A DNA stretch of 64,000 nt from Verrucomicrobiia bacterium. GTDB lineage: Bacteria > Verrucomicrobiota > Verrucomicrobiia > Palsa-1439. The translations under genes were made by a program, and so were the position numbers. The stretch's first letter is position 1. Every line of letters begins with the position of its first letter. The notes below the pieces were generated by a model, which saw only the letters and a program-made list of their open reading frames with translations, made no database searches and was not told the origin of the DNA. This document shows, piece by piece, positions 42,364 through 50,457 of this stretch. Location of the stretch: NCBI GenBank assembly GCA_035577545.1, contig DATLVI010000010.1:62001-126000 (forward strand), in the 5' to 3' direction.

Positions 42364-43239
42364 TCACAGCGAACAAAGGTGGCGCAGGACCGCACTGAAG
42401 GCGGCCCGTTTGGCGGGTTGAAAGGTGTAAAGAATCAGACGCATCGTGATGGCCACGCCGATCACCACTTTGAGCACTGTCAGGTGCCAAGCGGGATAAT
42501 GCTTTCGATAGAACGCGACCAGGCTGCGATAACGGTAGAGTGTCGCTTCCTGCAACACTTGCCGCGCGCTCTGCCCACCGTGATGCATGACTTCGGCGCC
42601 GGGCACGAACAGCACTTTCCAGCCCGCGTCGTGGAGCCGCAGGCACAGATCCACCTCCTCGAAGTACATGAAGAAACGTTCATCGAATGCGCCCACCTGT
42701 TCCAGGGCCGCGCGCCGCAGCAACAGCGCCGCTCCCATCAATTGATCCACTTCGCGCAGTTGGTCGTGCGCCCACCATGTCATGCGATAGCCGCCAAAGA
42801 ATTTGGAGTGCGGGAACAGTTTTCCAAATCCCAACTCATCAAGGATCAGGCGCGGCAGCGTGGGAAAGCTACGGCAGGAAGGTTGCAGCGAACCGTCGGG
42901 ATTGAGGATGCGCGGCCCGCAGGCGCCGGCGCGCGGCTCCGCCTGCATGACGTCCAACAGCGTTTGCAGGGCGGTGGGTGTCACCAACGTGTCTGGATTC
43001 AGGATGAAGATAAAATCCTCCGTGCTGGCGGCGATCCCTTGATTGCAAGCCGCAGCGAAGCCGTGGTTGTTGGTGTTGGCGATCAGTTCGACTGCGGGAA
43101 ACTCGGTGCGTACCATCGCGGCGCTGCCATCGCCGCTAGCGTTGTCCACCACGATCGCGCGCTGCCCGGACAGATTGCGCAGGCAATCACGGAGTCGATC
43201 GCGGACATTGTAACTAATGATGACGATGCAAAAGCTCAC
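42364..43239 (-). CDS. glycosyltransferase family 2 (rhamnosyltransferase-like)
   Basis: A 291-residue GT-A enzyme. FCIVIISYNVRDRLRDCL opens the fold, IVVDNASGDGSAAMV and FILNPDTLVTPTAL give the nucleotide and metal-binding parts (DxD-like), and FDERFFMYFEEVDLCLRL the acceptor region. A hydrophobic tail (LKVVIGVAITMRLILYTF) suggests membrane association. It starts with GTG overlapping the upstream stop (GTGA), so it is coupled to the methyltransferase at 43236. It probably adds a deoxysugar to a surface polysaccharide; the sugar is unknown. Confidence 0.87.
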   Translation of the reverse strand: MSFCIVIISYNVRDRLRDCLRNLSGQRAIVVDNASGDGSAAMVRTEFPAVELIANTNNHGFAAACNQGIAASTEDFIFILNPDTLVTPTALQTLLDVMQAEPRAGACGPRILNPDGSLQPSCRSFPTLPRLILDELGFGKLFPHSKFFGGYRMTWWAHDQLREVDQLMGAALLLRRAALEQVGAFDERFFMYFEEVDLCLRLHDAGWKVLFVPGAEVMHHGGQSARQVLQEATLYRYRSLVAFYRKHYPAWHLTVLKVVIGVAITMRLILYTFQPAKRAAFSAVLRHLCSL

Positions 43240-43991
43240 GCGGGTGCACCGGCTTTTCGGAGAACAAAGATGATTTCGAGGCGGTTCTTGAAGATGAGTT
43301 CGAATTCGAAATCGAGGGGCAACCTTTGCCGAACGGAGGCAAGGAACTCAACCATCTCGATCTCTGTCCAAACGTGGTAGTGGATGCTGTAATCTGTTTC
43401 GAGAAGGTGCGCAATGGCTTTATCGATTTCAGCGTGGTCACGAATCTTCTGAACAAGTCTCACATATTCTTCTACGTGCTGCTGACGCGACCACTTCGGC
43501 CCTTCCTGAAAATCACGCCACAGATGGTCGAGAGCCGTGGAGGGACGCTCGGAATCAAACGAGTAACGCTTGTCGGGAAGCGCTAGGTAAAGGATGCCGT
43601 CGGGCTTTAGGACACGGAAATGATTGAGGAGGGCGCGAATCGGATTCTGGCAATGTTCGAGGAAATGGTTGGCGATGACAAAGTCCTGACTTGCGTCGGG
43701 GATCGTAGCCAATTCCTCGCCGTTGTCGACGATGTCCACGTGGACGAGCGGCTCGGAGGCGAGCTCGGGATACTGATTGCGCAAATCTTCCACGGAGAGG
43801 CGATCCACGTATTTGACGTGGGCCAATTTTGGAACCGGCAGTGGATTGTGCAGGGCCCCGATTTCCAGGCCGGCGCCGTGCAAATACGCCGCGGCGATCA
43901 CATCGCGGTCGAGCGGCCGGCCAACGAAGTGGGAGAACTTGCGCAGGTTGGTGGCAAATCGTTTGGCGACGCGTCGCAGGTTCATGCCCAT
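43236..43991 (-). CDS. SAM-dependent methyltransferase
   Basis: A 251-residue class I methyltransferase-like protein. GAGLEIGALHNPLPVPKLAH replaces the classic glycine loop, KYVDRLSVEDLRNQYPE follows, and DFVIANHFLEHCQNPIRALL and LKPDGILYLALPD mark the core. Proteins of this type often sit in glycan clusters and may modify sugars. It is three bases after the preceding gene and overlaps the GT2 gene, consistent with a single operon from 44966 to 42364. Confidence 0.8.
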   Translation of the reverse strand: MGMNLRRVAKRFATNLRKFSHFVGRPLDRDVIAAAYLHGAGLEIGALHNPLPVPKLAHVKYVDRLSVEDLRNQYPELASEPLVHVDIVDNGEELATIPDASQDFVIANHFLEHCQNPIRALLNHFRVLKPDGILYLALPDKRYSFDSERPSTALDHLWRDFQEGPKWSRQQHVEEYVRLVQKIRDHAEIDKAIAHLLETDYSIHYHVWTEIEMVEFLASVRQRLPLDFEFELIFKNRLEIIFVLRKAGAPA

Positions 43992-43994
43992 GTC

Positions 43995-44966
43995 TTATTT
44001 GACCGCATCAAGGATGCACTCCTCACCGGAGTTCTTTCGTAGAAGATGCACAATCACCGCTTGGAATTGGAACAGCAGAGACTGAATTACCAGTCCCCAT
44101 CCCATGCGCACGCCAAAGCGGTGACGACCGGTGTGCTTGATGGAAAGACTTCCTTCGGCGAAGAATTGCGCGTTGGCAGCGGTGGTCCATGTTCTGGCGC
44201 GTTGGAATCCCGCTTGAACCGCGAGTTGGTTGAGCGTGAGCGACGAAAACAGATGGAGATGCCGTGGCGGATCAAGTCCCAGCCAGCCGGAACTGAAACG
44301 CCGGTGACCAAGGCTGTTTACGTTCGGAGTGACGGCGATCAATCTGCCGCCGAGCTTCAGGAGGCGGTGGCACTCTTGCAGCAGGGCCAGGGGATCCGGC
44401 ACGTGCTCAATCACATGGCTCATAGTTACGACATCGAAGGTGGAATCGGGTAACGCAAGATCTGATAACGCGCCCAGGTTTACGCGCAACCCGTGCAGGG
44501 TGCGGGCCCGTTCCGCGGCCATTGCGTCAACCTCCTGTCCCTCCACCTCCCAGCCCATGGTTTGCCAACGGGCGAGCCGGCCACCATCGCCACAGCCCAC
44601 GTCAAGCAACCGACCGGGCTCTGAGCCGTGTAGAAAGAGAGAGAACAACTCGTTGCGTTGGTGTGTCAACCCGGACACCCGCAACAAGGCGCGGTAGATC
44701 CAGTGGACAATGCGCCGGGCGAGTCCGCGAACCGCCGGAGGTTTATCCTGGTGAGTGAAATAGTCTCGATAGACCAAGTGGAGGTCCTGTTCCTCCGGCA
44801 TCGGGTCAAGCCACAGCAAACCACAACCTTCCCGGGGGCAGCGCTTCATTTGCCAAACGCCGGGGGTCTCGGACAGCCGATCGGACAAATCTGAGTACAG
44901 AAGGTCGCCAGTTGCTCCGCAGAGAAAGCAATTGGGACAGGGCCAGGTGCGGATGGGTTGTGTCAT
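43995..44966 (-). CDS. zinc-ribbon SAM-dependent methyltransferase
   Basis: A 323-residue protein. Residues 9-55 form a metal-binding ribbon (CPNCFLCG, then CPREGCGLLWL). The methyltransferase core has GRLLDVGCGDGGRLARWQTM (motif I), FDVVTMSHVIEHVPDPLALL and LKLGGRLIAVTPNVNSLG. A C-terminal hydrophobic segment (WGLVIQSLLFQFQAVIVHLL) may bring it to the membrane. This architecture is frequent in O-antigen and other glycan clusters. It is the first gene of the minus-strand operon here. Confidence 0.85.
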   Translation of the reverse strand: MTQPIRTWPCPNCFLCGATGDLLYSDLSDRLSETPGVWQMKRCPREGCGLLWLDPMPEEQDLHLVYRDYFTHQDKPPAVRGLARRIVHWIYRALLRVSGLTHQRNELFSLFLHGSEPGRLLDVGCGDGGRLARWQTMGWEVEGQEVDAMAAERARTLHGLRVNLGALSDLALPDSTFDVVTMSHVIEHVPDPLALLQECHRLLKLGGRLIAVTPNVNSLGHRRFSSGWLGLDPPRHLHLFSSLTLNQLAVQAGFQRARTWTTAANAQFFAEGSLSIKHTGRHRFGVRMGWGLVIQSLLFQFQAVIVHLLRKNSGEECILDAVK

Positions 44967-45049
44967 CGTCGGTCAAAGCGATTCAGTCTCGAATGCCACC
45001 GGTGAAGTTTAGCCCAGGGCGCGCGTTGTGAGGCAAGCAAATAGTTTGA

Positions 45050-45079
45050 TTGACCCCTGTTCGCGCCATTCTGTATGCT
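45050..45079 (+). promoter_or_regulatory. promoter of the glycolipid operon
   Basis: TTGACC and TATGCT are 18 bases apart; transcription should begin near 45086, about ten bases before ATG 45096. Confidence 0.55.
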
Positions 45080-45095
45080 GCAGGGTGCGAATCCA

Positions 45096-46241
45096 ATGAC
45101 GAAGCGTATTTTGTTCCTTTATTTGACGAAGCATTCCGGTCATTACTCGGCCGCCGTCGCGGTCGAGTCCGCCATGCGCAGCCTCGACGTGCCGGTGGAG
45201 TCGATGCTGCTGGATTCCTTCAGCCATGCCAATCCGGTGCTCTCGAAAGTGACGCTGCGGGCCTATCTGGCCGCGTTGAAGACGGCGCCTGAAATCTGGG
45301 AGTGGATGTATGACAACCCCGAGTTCAAGGTGCGCACGGCGAAAATCCGCGAGCTGCTGAACCGCGGTAACTCTCGCAAGTTGCAAAAGCTGCTAAAGGA
45401 CTTCGCTCCCGACGCCATCGTTTGCACGCAGGCGTTTGCCTGTGGCGTGATGGCTTCGTGGAAGCGGGCCACGGGGCTCAAGAAGCCTCTGCTCGTCGGC
45501 GTGCTGACGGACTTCGTGGCGCATCGCTACTGGGCCGATCCCAATGTCGATTTGTATGTGGCCCCCAGCGAAGAGACGCGCCAGAAGCTAATCGGGCAGG
45601 GCGTGCTTCCCGATCGGGTGAAGGCCTTTGGCATCCCGACCAACGACCGCTTCCAAAAGCCGGTCGACAAGGCGGCGGTGATCAAGAGCCTGGGGCTCAA
45701 GCCGGATCTCCCGAAAATCCTCGTGATGGGCGGCAGCCTCGGCCTCGGGCCCATGAAATCAGTGATCCGCAAGCTGAACAAGCTACCGCAGCCGTTCGAC
45801 ATCATTGTCATCACCGGCAAGAACGAAGAACTACAGGACCGGCTGGCGCGCAAAGGCCCCAAGCTGCGCCATACGACGAAGATTTTTGGGTTCGTTGAGA
45901 ATATCAACGAACTGATGGAGATCGCGGAGATGATCATCACCAAGCCAGGCGGGATTACGACCGCTGAAGCGCTGGTGAAGAAGCTGCCCATGATCATCAT
46001 CAACCCGATTCCCGGGCAGGAGGCCAAGAACACGGAGTACCTGCTGTCGCAAAATGTCGCGGTGGAAGCCGAAGACGCCAACGACGTGATGTTGTTCGTC
46101 GATGAATTCCTGCGGGACCCGCGCAAACTCTGGGCGATGCGCGAGGCCGCCGCTGCGTTGGGTCGTCCGCGCGCGTCCGACCGCGCGGCGCAGGAAATCC
46201 TCCAGCTTTTGGCCACAAAAACCGCTGTTGCTGCCGCATGA
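45096..46241 (+). CDS. MGDG synthase/diacylglycerol glycosyltransferase-like protein (GT28)
   Basis: A 381-residue GT28 enzyme. The N-terminal MGDG_synth domain starts RILFLYLTKHSGHYSAAVAV. The C-terminal domain has KILVMGGSLGLGPMKSVIR and IITKPGGITTAEALVKKLPM, the sugar-nucleotide site. It likely transfers a hexose from a nucleotide sugar to diacylglycerol at the inner leaflet. It is the first of three genes joined by ATGA overlaps with an acyltransferase and a GT2 enzyme, suggesting a membrane glycolipid pathway. Confidence 0.87.
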   Translation: MTKRILFLYLTKHSGHYSAAVAVESAMRSLDVPVESMLLDSFSHANPVLSKVTLRAYLAALKTAPEIWEWMYDNPEFKVRTAKIRELLNRGNSRKLQKLLKDFAPDAIVCTQAFACGVMASWKRATGLKKPLLVGVLTDFVAHRYWADPNVDLYVAPSEETRQKLIGQGVLPDRVKAFGIPTNDRFQKPVDKAAVIKSLGLKPDLPKILVMGGSLGLGPMKSVIRKLNKLPQPFDIIVITGKNEELQDRLARKGPKLRHTTKIFGFVENINELMEIAEMIITKPGGITTAEALVKKLPMIIINPIPGQEAKNTEYLLSQNVAVEAEDANDVMLFVDEFLRDPRKLWAMREAAAALGRPRASDRAAQEILQLLATKTAVAAA

Positions 46242-47206
46242 AGTATTACGGGCTCAAGTTTGCCGAGGTGCTTTCCCGGCTGCTGCCGCGCCGCTTGAGC
46301 TACGGCGTGGCCCGCCGTGTGGCGGACCTCTACGTCCTGTTCGACAAGCGCGGCCGCCAGTGCGTCATCTCCAACCTCAAGCAGATCCAGGCGAACAGCG
46401 GCGTGGCGTTGTCCCCGCGCGCGCTCCACTCGCTGGCGCGCGAAAACTTCCTGAACTTCGCGAAGTATCTTGTCGATTTTTTCAAGTTCCTGCGCATTGA
46501 CCGCCGGCGCATGGAACGGATTGTCCATTACGGCAATTTGCCGTCCGTGCTCGACGGCCTGCTGGAGCACGGCAAGGGAGTCATTTTTGTCAGCGCGCAC
46601 CTGGGCAACTGGGAGTTGGGAGCGGCAGCGCTGGCGGCGCTGGGGTACAAGTTCAATGCCGTGGCGCTCTGGGTGCCCGATGAGAAGCTCAACAGCCTCT
46701 ACCAGCATTATCGTGTGTCCCGCGGCATCCGTCCCATTCCCTTTGGCCGCGCGGCGCGGGAGTGTATCGCCGCGTTGCGGCGCAACGAAATCGTGGCCGT
46801 GATCGGCGACCGCGATTTTTCGGCGGGGAATCGCACGGTTGAGTTTTTTGGGAGACCGGCGCGGTTGCCGGAGGGGCCGGCCAAGTTGGCGCTGGCGACC
46901 GGGGCGCCGCTGATACCGACCTTCATGATTCGGTTGCCTGATGATACGTTCGCGTACATCGTCGACGAACCGATTTGGGCTGACAAATCACGACAGAACC
47001 TGGACGACATCATGCGGCAGGTTGCCGTGGCGCTTGAGCGCGTGATTCGCCAGCACAGCGAGCAGTGGTTCCTCTTTCACGATCTTTGGGACATCGAATC
47101 CGACCGCGCGCTGGCCACGGCCACGGCCTTCGGCACGTCCGCGGGCGATCCCGCGGCGGAGAATCCTGAAAAAGTTTCGCGGCGACAGGACAAGACCGGA
47201 GCATGA
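46238..47206 (+). CDS. LpxL/HtrB-family acyltransferase
   Basis: A 322-residue lysophospholipid/lipid A acyltransferase-like protein. The catalytic H-x4-E motif is FVSAHLGNWELGAAAL near residue 120; VAVIGDRDFSAGNRTVEFFG and GPAKLALATGAPLIPTFMIR are the other conserved blocks. In E. coli relatives a secondary acyl chain is added to lipid A; here the neighbours point equally to a different glycolipid. The last 30 residues are charged and disordered. It overlaps both neighbours by four bases. Confidence 0.88.
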   Translation: MKYYGLKFAEVLSRLLPRRLSYGVARRVADLYVLFDKRGRQCVISNLKQIQANSGVALSPRALHSLARENFLNFAKYLVDFFKFLRIDRRRMERIVHYGNLPSVLDGLLEHGKGVIFVSAHLGNWELGAAALAALGYKFNAVALWVPDEKLNSLYQHYRVSRGIRPIPFGRAARECIAALRRNEIVAVIGDRDFSAGNRTVEFFGRPARLPEGPAKLALATGAPLIPTFMIRLPDDTFAYIVDEPIWADKSRQNLDDIMRQVAVALERVIRQHSEQWFLFHDLWDIESDRALATATAFGTSAGDPAAENPEKVSRRQDKTGA

Positions 47207-47874
47207 CCCGTCGTGTCATTGCGTTGATTCCCGCCTACAACGAAGCGGCGCGAGTCGGCGAAGTTATCGCCGGGGCGCGTCCGCACGTGGACGAAGTCAT
47301 TGTGATTGATGACGGCTCGAAGGATGGCACGGCCGCCGCGGCGGAAAAGGCGGGGGCCAAAGTTCTCCGCCACGAGCAGAACCGCGGGAAGGGCGGGGCG
47401 ATCGCCACGGCCCTCGACTACTTTGGTCGGTCGGACGCCGAGTTCGCCATTCTCCTGGATGCAGACGGCCAGCATGACCCGGCGGAAATCGTGAAGTTCA
47501 TCGAAACCGCCGGGCGCGAGCAAGCGGATGTCGTCGTGGGCACGCGCATGGGCAACACCAAGGATATGCCGCTGGTGCGTCGACTTACCAACCGATTCAC
47601 TTCGTGGGTCACCGGCAAGCTGGCGCGCCAACAAATTCCCGACAGTCAATGCGGTTATCGATTGCTGCGACGCAACGTCCTGGGAGATTTGCGGCTCTCG
47701 ACCGCGCGTTTCGAGACCGAGACAGAAATGCTCGTCCAAGCCGCGCGCGCCGGCCATAGGATCATCAGTATTCCCATCCGCACGATTTACGAAAGCGGTC
47801 GCCCGAGCCACATCCATCCGTCGCGGGACACGATACGATTCTTCAAGTTCGTGCGGAAGTATTGGAGGGGGTGA
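47203..47874 (+). CDS. GT2 glycosyltransferase (dolichyl-phosphate-mannose synthase-like)
   Basis: A 223-residue GT-A enzyme without membrane segments. ALIPAYNEAARVGEVIAG, VDEVIVIDDGSKDGT, AILLDADGQHDPAEIVKF (DxD) and DSQCGYRLLRRNVLGD are the DPM1-like signatures. It probably charges a lipid carrier or modifies the glycolipid made by the two preceding genes. Its ATGA overlap with the acyltransferase gene places it third in the operon. Confidence 0.9.
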   Translation: MTRRVIALIPAYNEAARVGEVIAGARPHVDEVIVIDDGSKDGTAAAAEKAGAKVLRHEQNRGKGGAIATALDYFGRSDAEFAILLDADGQHDPAEIVKFIETAGREQADVVVGTRMGNTKDMPLVRRLTNRFTSWVTGKLARQQIPDSQCGYRLLRRNVLGDLRLSTARFETETEMLVQAARAGHRIISIPIRTIYESGRPSHIHPSRDTIRFFKFVRKYWRG

Positions 47875-47967
47875 GGCCGGGTTGGGACGGTGTGTCAGAT
47901 GTACAGTGTAGTGAGTTGACCCCAATGACCCCAATGATAAGGGGCGGGGGCCTATATACGTTTTTGC

Positions 47968-48027
47968 GAAACGAACCCATTTTGAGGGGTTTTTGGAGTC
48001 GATTTTATTGAGAAGTGGGTTCGTTTC
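47968..48027. repeat. 12-bp inverted repeat in intergenic DNA
   Basis: GAAACGAACCCA (47968-47979) is perfectly repeated in inverse as TGGGTTCGTTTC (48016-48027), and GAAACGAAG recurs just after. It lies in the 310-base gap between 47874 and 48185, which also holds a tandem GACCCCAAT repeat (about 47918-47938) and an imperfect palindrome (48093-48114, GGACGG / CCGTCC arms). No gene is seen there. Confidence 0.55.
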
Positions 48028-48184
48028 AAGGAAACGAAGCCACCGGGGAGTCGCGACGGTGACGACCCTCCCACGTTCAGGCGGGCGCGGACGGACGGCT
48101 GGGCCAGCCCGTCCCTACCTACGACGGCGGATTGTCTTCTGGGCTGACAAGGGGGAGGGGGTGTGGTACAGGTAGCGGCCCTTT

Positions 48185-48829
48185 ATGGAATGGATACATC
48201 AATTCGTTGACCTGTTCCTGCATCTGGATCGTCATCTGAATGACGCGATGCAGACGCATGGGACGGCGTGGACCTATGCGGTTTTGTTCGCGATCATTTT
48301 TTCCGAGACGGGGTTTGTGGTGACGCCGTTTTTGCCGGGGGACTCGCTGCTGTTTGCGGCGGGGGCGTTGGCGGCGACGCCGGGCAGTCCGTTGAGCATG
48401 GCGTGGCTGCTGGGATTGTTCTGCGTCGCGGCCATCGGGGGGAATACGGTGAACTATTCCGTTGGGCGGCTGTTCGGCGACAAGCTGGCGGCGAATTTCC
48501 CGCGAATCATCAAGCCGCGGTACCTGGAGAAGACGCACGCGTTTTATGAGAAGTACGGCGGCGAGACGATCATCATCACGCGGTTTGTGCCGATTGTGCG
48601 GACGTTTGCGCCGTTCGTGGCGGGGGTGGGGCACATGACGTACCTGAAATTCACGGCGTACAATGTGGCGGGCGGTTTGCTGTGGGTGGGGCTGCTGACG
48701 TTTGGCGGGTACTGGTTCGGGCAATTGGATTTCGTAAAGAAGCATTTCGGTATTGTGGAGTTGGCGATCATTTTTATCTCGGTGCTGCCGATGGTGATTG
48801 AGTTCTTGCGTCACCGTAAGAAAGTGTGA
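48185..48829 (+). CDS. DedA-family membrane protein
   Basis: A 214-residue inner-membrane protein of the DedA/SNARE-associated (VTT) family, whose members help flip lipid carriers or phospholipids. Signatures are FSETGFVVTPFLPGDSLLF, FCVAAIGGNTVNYSVGRLFG and ITRFVPIVRTFAPFVAGVG followed by YNVAGGLLWVG. About five membrane segments. A possible promoter (CTGACA, 17 bases, TACAGG) ends 12 bases before the ATG; no Shine-Dalgarno. Confidence 0.92.
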   Translation: MEWIHQFVDLFLHLDRHLNDAMQTHGTAWTYAVLFAIIFSETGFVVTPFLPGDSLLFAAGALAATPGSPLSMAWLLGLFCVAAIGGNTVNYSVGRLFGDKLAANFPRIIKPRYLEKTHAFYEKYGGETIIITRFVPIVRTFAPFVAGVGHMTYLKFTAYNVAGGLLWVGLLTFGGYWFGQLDFVKKHFGIVELAIIFISVLPMVIEFLRHRKKV

Positions 48830-48835
48830 TTAACT
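48806..48835 (+). promoter_or_regulatory. possible promoter of tRNA-Pro
   Basis: TTGCGT and TTAACT are 18 bases apart, overlapping the end of the DedA gene; transcription would start about ten bases before the tRNA. Confidence 0.4.
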
Positions 48836-48852
48836 GGTGTGCTGCACGAAGT

Positions 48853-48930
48853 CGGGACGTAGCGCAGTTTGGCTAGCGCGCTTGGTTCGGGACCAAGAGG
48901 TCGCGGGTTCAAATCCCGCCGTCCCGACCA
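48853..48930 (+). tRNA. tRNA-Pro (anticodon CGG)
   Basis: A 78-base cloverleaf. CGGGACG pairs with CGTCCCG, with C1-G72 as expected for proline tRNA. The anticodon stem CTTGG/CCAAG encloses TTCGGGA, anticodon CGG. The T arm GCGGG-TTCAAAT-CCCGC is canonical and CCA is encoded. Confidence 0.95.
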
Positions 48931-48946
48931 TTTTTCTAAATGGTCG
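48925..48946 (+). terminator. perfect hairpin at the tRNA-Pro 3' end
   Basis: CGACCATTT and AAATGGTCG pair over nine bases around TTCT. The left arm includes the tRNA 3' CCA. There is no T-run after it, so it could be a terminator variant or a processing signal. The remaining gap to 49308 (about 360 bases) holds only the efflux promoter as far as I can see. Confidence 0.4.
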
Positions 48947-49256
48947 AAGGTAGAATAGCGTCGCGTGCCCAGATGTCCGTCGGGAGGGTCGCATGCTCAA
49001 ATTTTTTCGAGCGCCCCACTTGTGAGTACACCGCCAAACCAGCGGCTTTTCAGGCGCGTTCTGCGTAGGTATAAGTGCGTCCTCAAAGGAGCACGGAACC
49101 GCTTGAGGGAGGCAGGATGCCTGGAGAATCGGACACTGTCGAAGGCGTCTCCATCAATAGTGGTGGGAAAGCCCGGAGCATTCCCAACGGCATGGCACCG
49201 CGCCGGTTTATGCCCCCATCGCACCGCGTTGGTGGAGTCTGTCAAAGAGCATAGCC

Positions 49257-49285
49257 TTTACACGACGGAAAACCTCGACTATAAG
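49257..49285 (+). promoter_or_regulatory. promoter of the RND efflux operon
   Basis: TTTACA and TATAAG are 17 bases apart; transcription should start near 49292, 17 bases before ATG 49309, with CAGG as a weak ribosome-binding site. No divergent regulator gene is adjacent. Confidence 0.55.
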
Positions 49286-49308
49286 GCCTTATCCTAAAAT
49301 CAGGTTTC

Positions 49309-50457
49309 ATGAATTCTGATTTCAAACAGCAAATCGTAGCGATCAGCACTGTTTTGCTGCTAGTTGCCAGCGGGTGTTCGAAGGCGTCACCCGCACGGAC
49401 CCCGCCGCCTCCGCAGGTGACCGTCGTTCAGCCAATCACGCGCGAAGTTGTCGAATGGGACGAATACATCGGCCGCTTGGAATCGCCGGAGACGGTCGAG
49501 GTCCGGGCGCGCGTCAGCGGCTATCTCGACAAAGTGCATTTCAAGGAAGGCAAGGAGGTGAAGAAGGGCGACCTCTTGTTCACTATTGATCCGCGTCCGT
49601 ACCAGGCGGAATACGACCGCGCCGACGCCGACCATCAACGCTCGCTGAGCCAGGCAGAGTTGGCCAAGAATGATTTTGAGCGTGCCCAAAGACTGATCGC
49701 GACCAAAGCCATCTCCGAGGAGGATTTTGACACGAAAGGCAAGACTTACACCGCAGCCCAAGCGGCTGTGATGTCAGCCAAGGCCGCGGAGGACTCCGCG
49801 AGACTTAATCTCGAATTTACGGAAATTCACTCGCCTATTGATGGACGCATCAGCCGAGCACTGGTCACGCAAGGAAATCTTATCAGTGGCGGCGTCTCGG
49901 GTGCAGGCGCGACGCTTCTGACCACCGTCGTTTCGCTCGATCCGCTTTATCTCTATAGCGACGCCGACGAGCGCGCCATCTTGAAATACCTTAAGCTTCG
50001 TCGGGAAGGCAGCCGGGTCAGCGCGCGCGACGAACAAATCCCGGCCGAGATGGAATTGTCCGACGAGACCGGTTTTCCGCACAAAGGCTTCATAGATTTT
50101 GTGGATAACCGGGTCGATCCGAGCACCGGGACCATGCGCGCCCGCGGCGTATTTGCCAACACGGACCACAGCTTGAGTCCGGGATTCTTTGGGCGCATCC
50201 GCATCCCCGGCAGCGGGAAGTATCCGGCCCTGTTGATTCCCGACCGGGCATTGGGCTCAGACCAAGCACTGAAGTTCGTCTATGTCGTCAACGCGGAGAA
50301 GAAGGTAGAGTTCCGACCGGTCACGATTGGCCCGATCATCGATGGCTTGCGCGTGGTGAAGACCGGGCTCAAGGCCGGCGAGCCAATCATCGTGGAAGGA
50401 TTGCTGCGCGTGCGACCGGGGGTCGTGGTGGACGCGAAGCCGCCGGAGACGAAATGA
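49309..50457 (+). CDS. RND efflux periplasmic adaptor (membrane fusion protein)
   Basis: A 382-residue AcrA/MexE-like adaptor that bridges the inner-membrane pump and the outer-membrane channel. The signal peptide (ISTVLLLVASGC) ends in a lipidation Cys. The biotinyl-lipoyl halves are YLDKVHFKEGKEVKKGDLLF and LEFTEIHSPIDGRISRALV, flanking a coiled-coil hairpin (residues 105-160); beta-barrel and membrane-proximal domains follow (YLYSDADERAILKYL, DNRVDPSTGTMRARGVF). It is the first of three efflux genes; ATGA overlap with the pump. Confidence 0.94.
   Translation: MNSDFKQQIVAISTVLLLVASGCSKASPARTPPPPQVTVVQPITREVVEWDEYIGRLESPETVEVRARVSGYLDKVHFKEGKEVKKGDLLFTIDPRPYQAEYDRADADHQRSLSQAELAKNDFERAQRLIATKAISEEDFDTKGKTYTAAQAAVMSAKAAEDSARLNLEFTEIHSPIDGRISRALVTQGNLISGGVSGAGATLLTTVVSLDPLYLYSDADERAILKYLKLRREGSRVSARDEQIPAEMELSDETGFPHKGFIDFVDNRVDPSTGTMRARGVFANTDHSLSPGFFGRIRIPGSGKYPALLIPDRALGSDQALKFVYVVNAEKKVEFRPVTIGPIIDGLRVVKTGLKAGEPIIVEGLLRVRPGVVVDAKPPETK

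Noticed and set aside
47915-47940. A CRISPR-like repeat (two GACCCCAAT units)
   Set aside because: Only two short tandem units without spacers and no cas genes anywhere in the window.
40026-48930. A genomic island bounded by the two tRNA genes
   Set aside because: No integrase, no duplicated tRNA 3' end and no composition break; the genes between are ordinary surface-glycan and lipid genes.
48965-49297. A 110-codon frame between tRNA-Pro and the efflux operon
   Set aside because: No ribosome-binding site, unusual composition, and it overlaps the likely efflux promoter.
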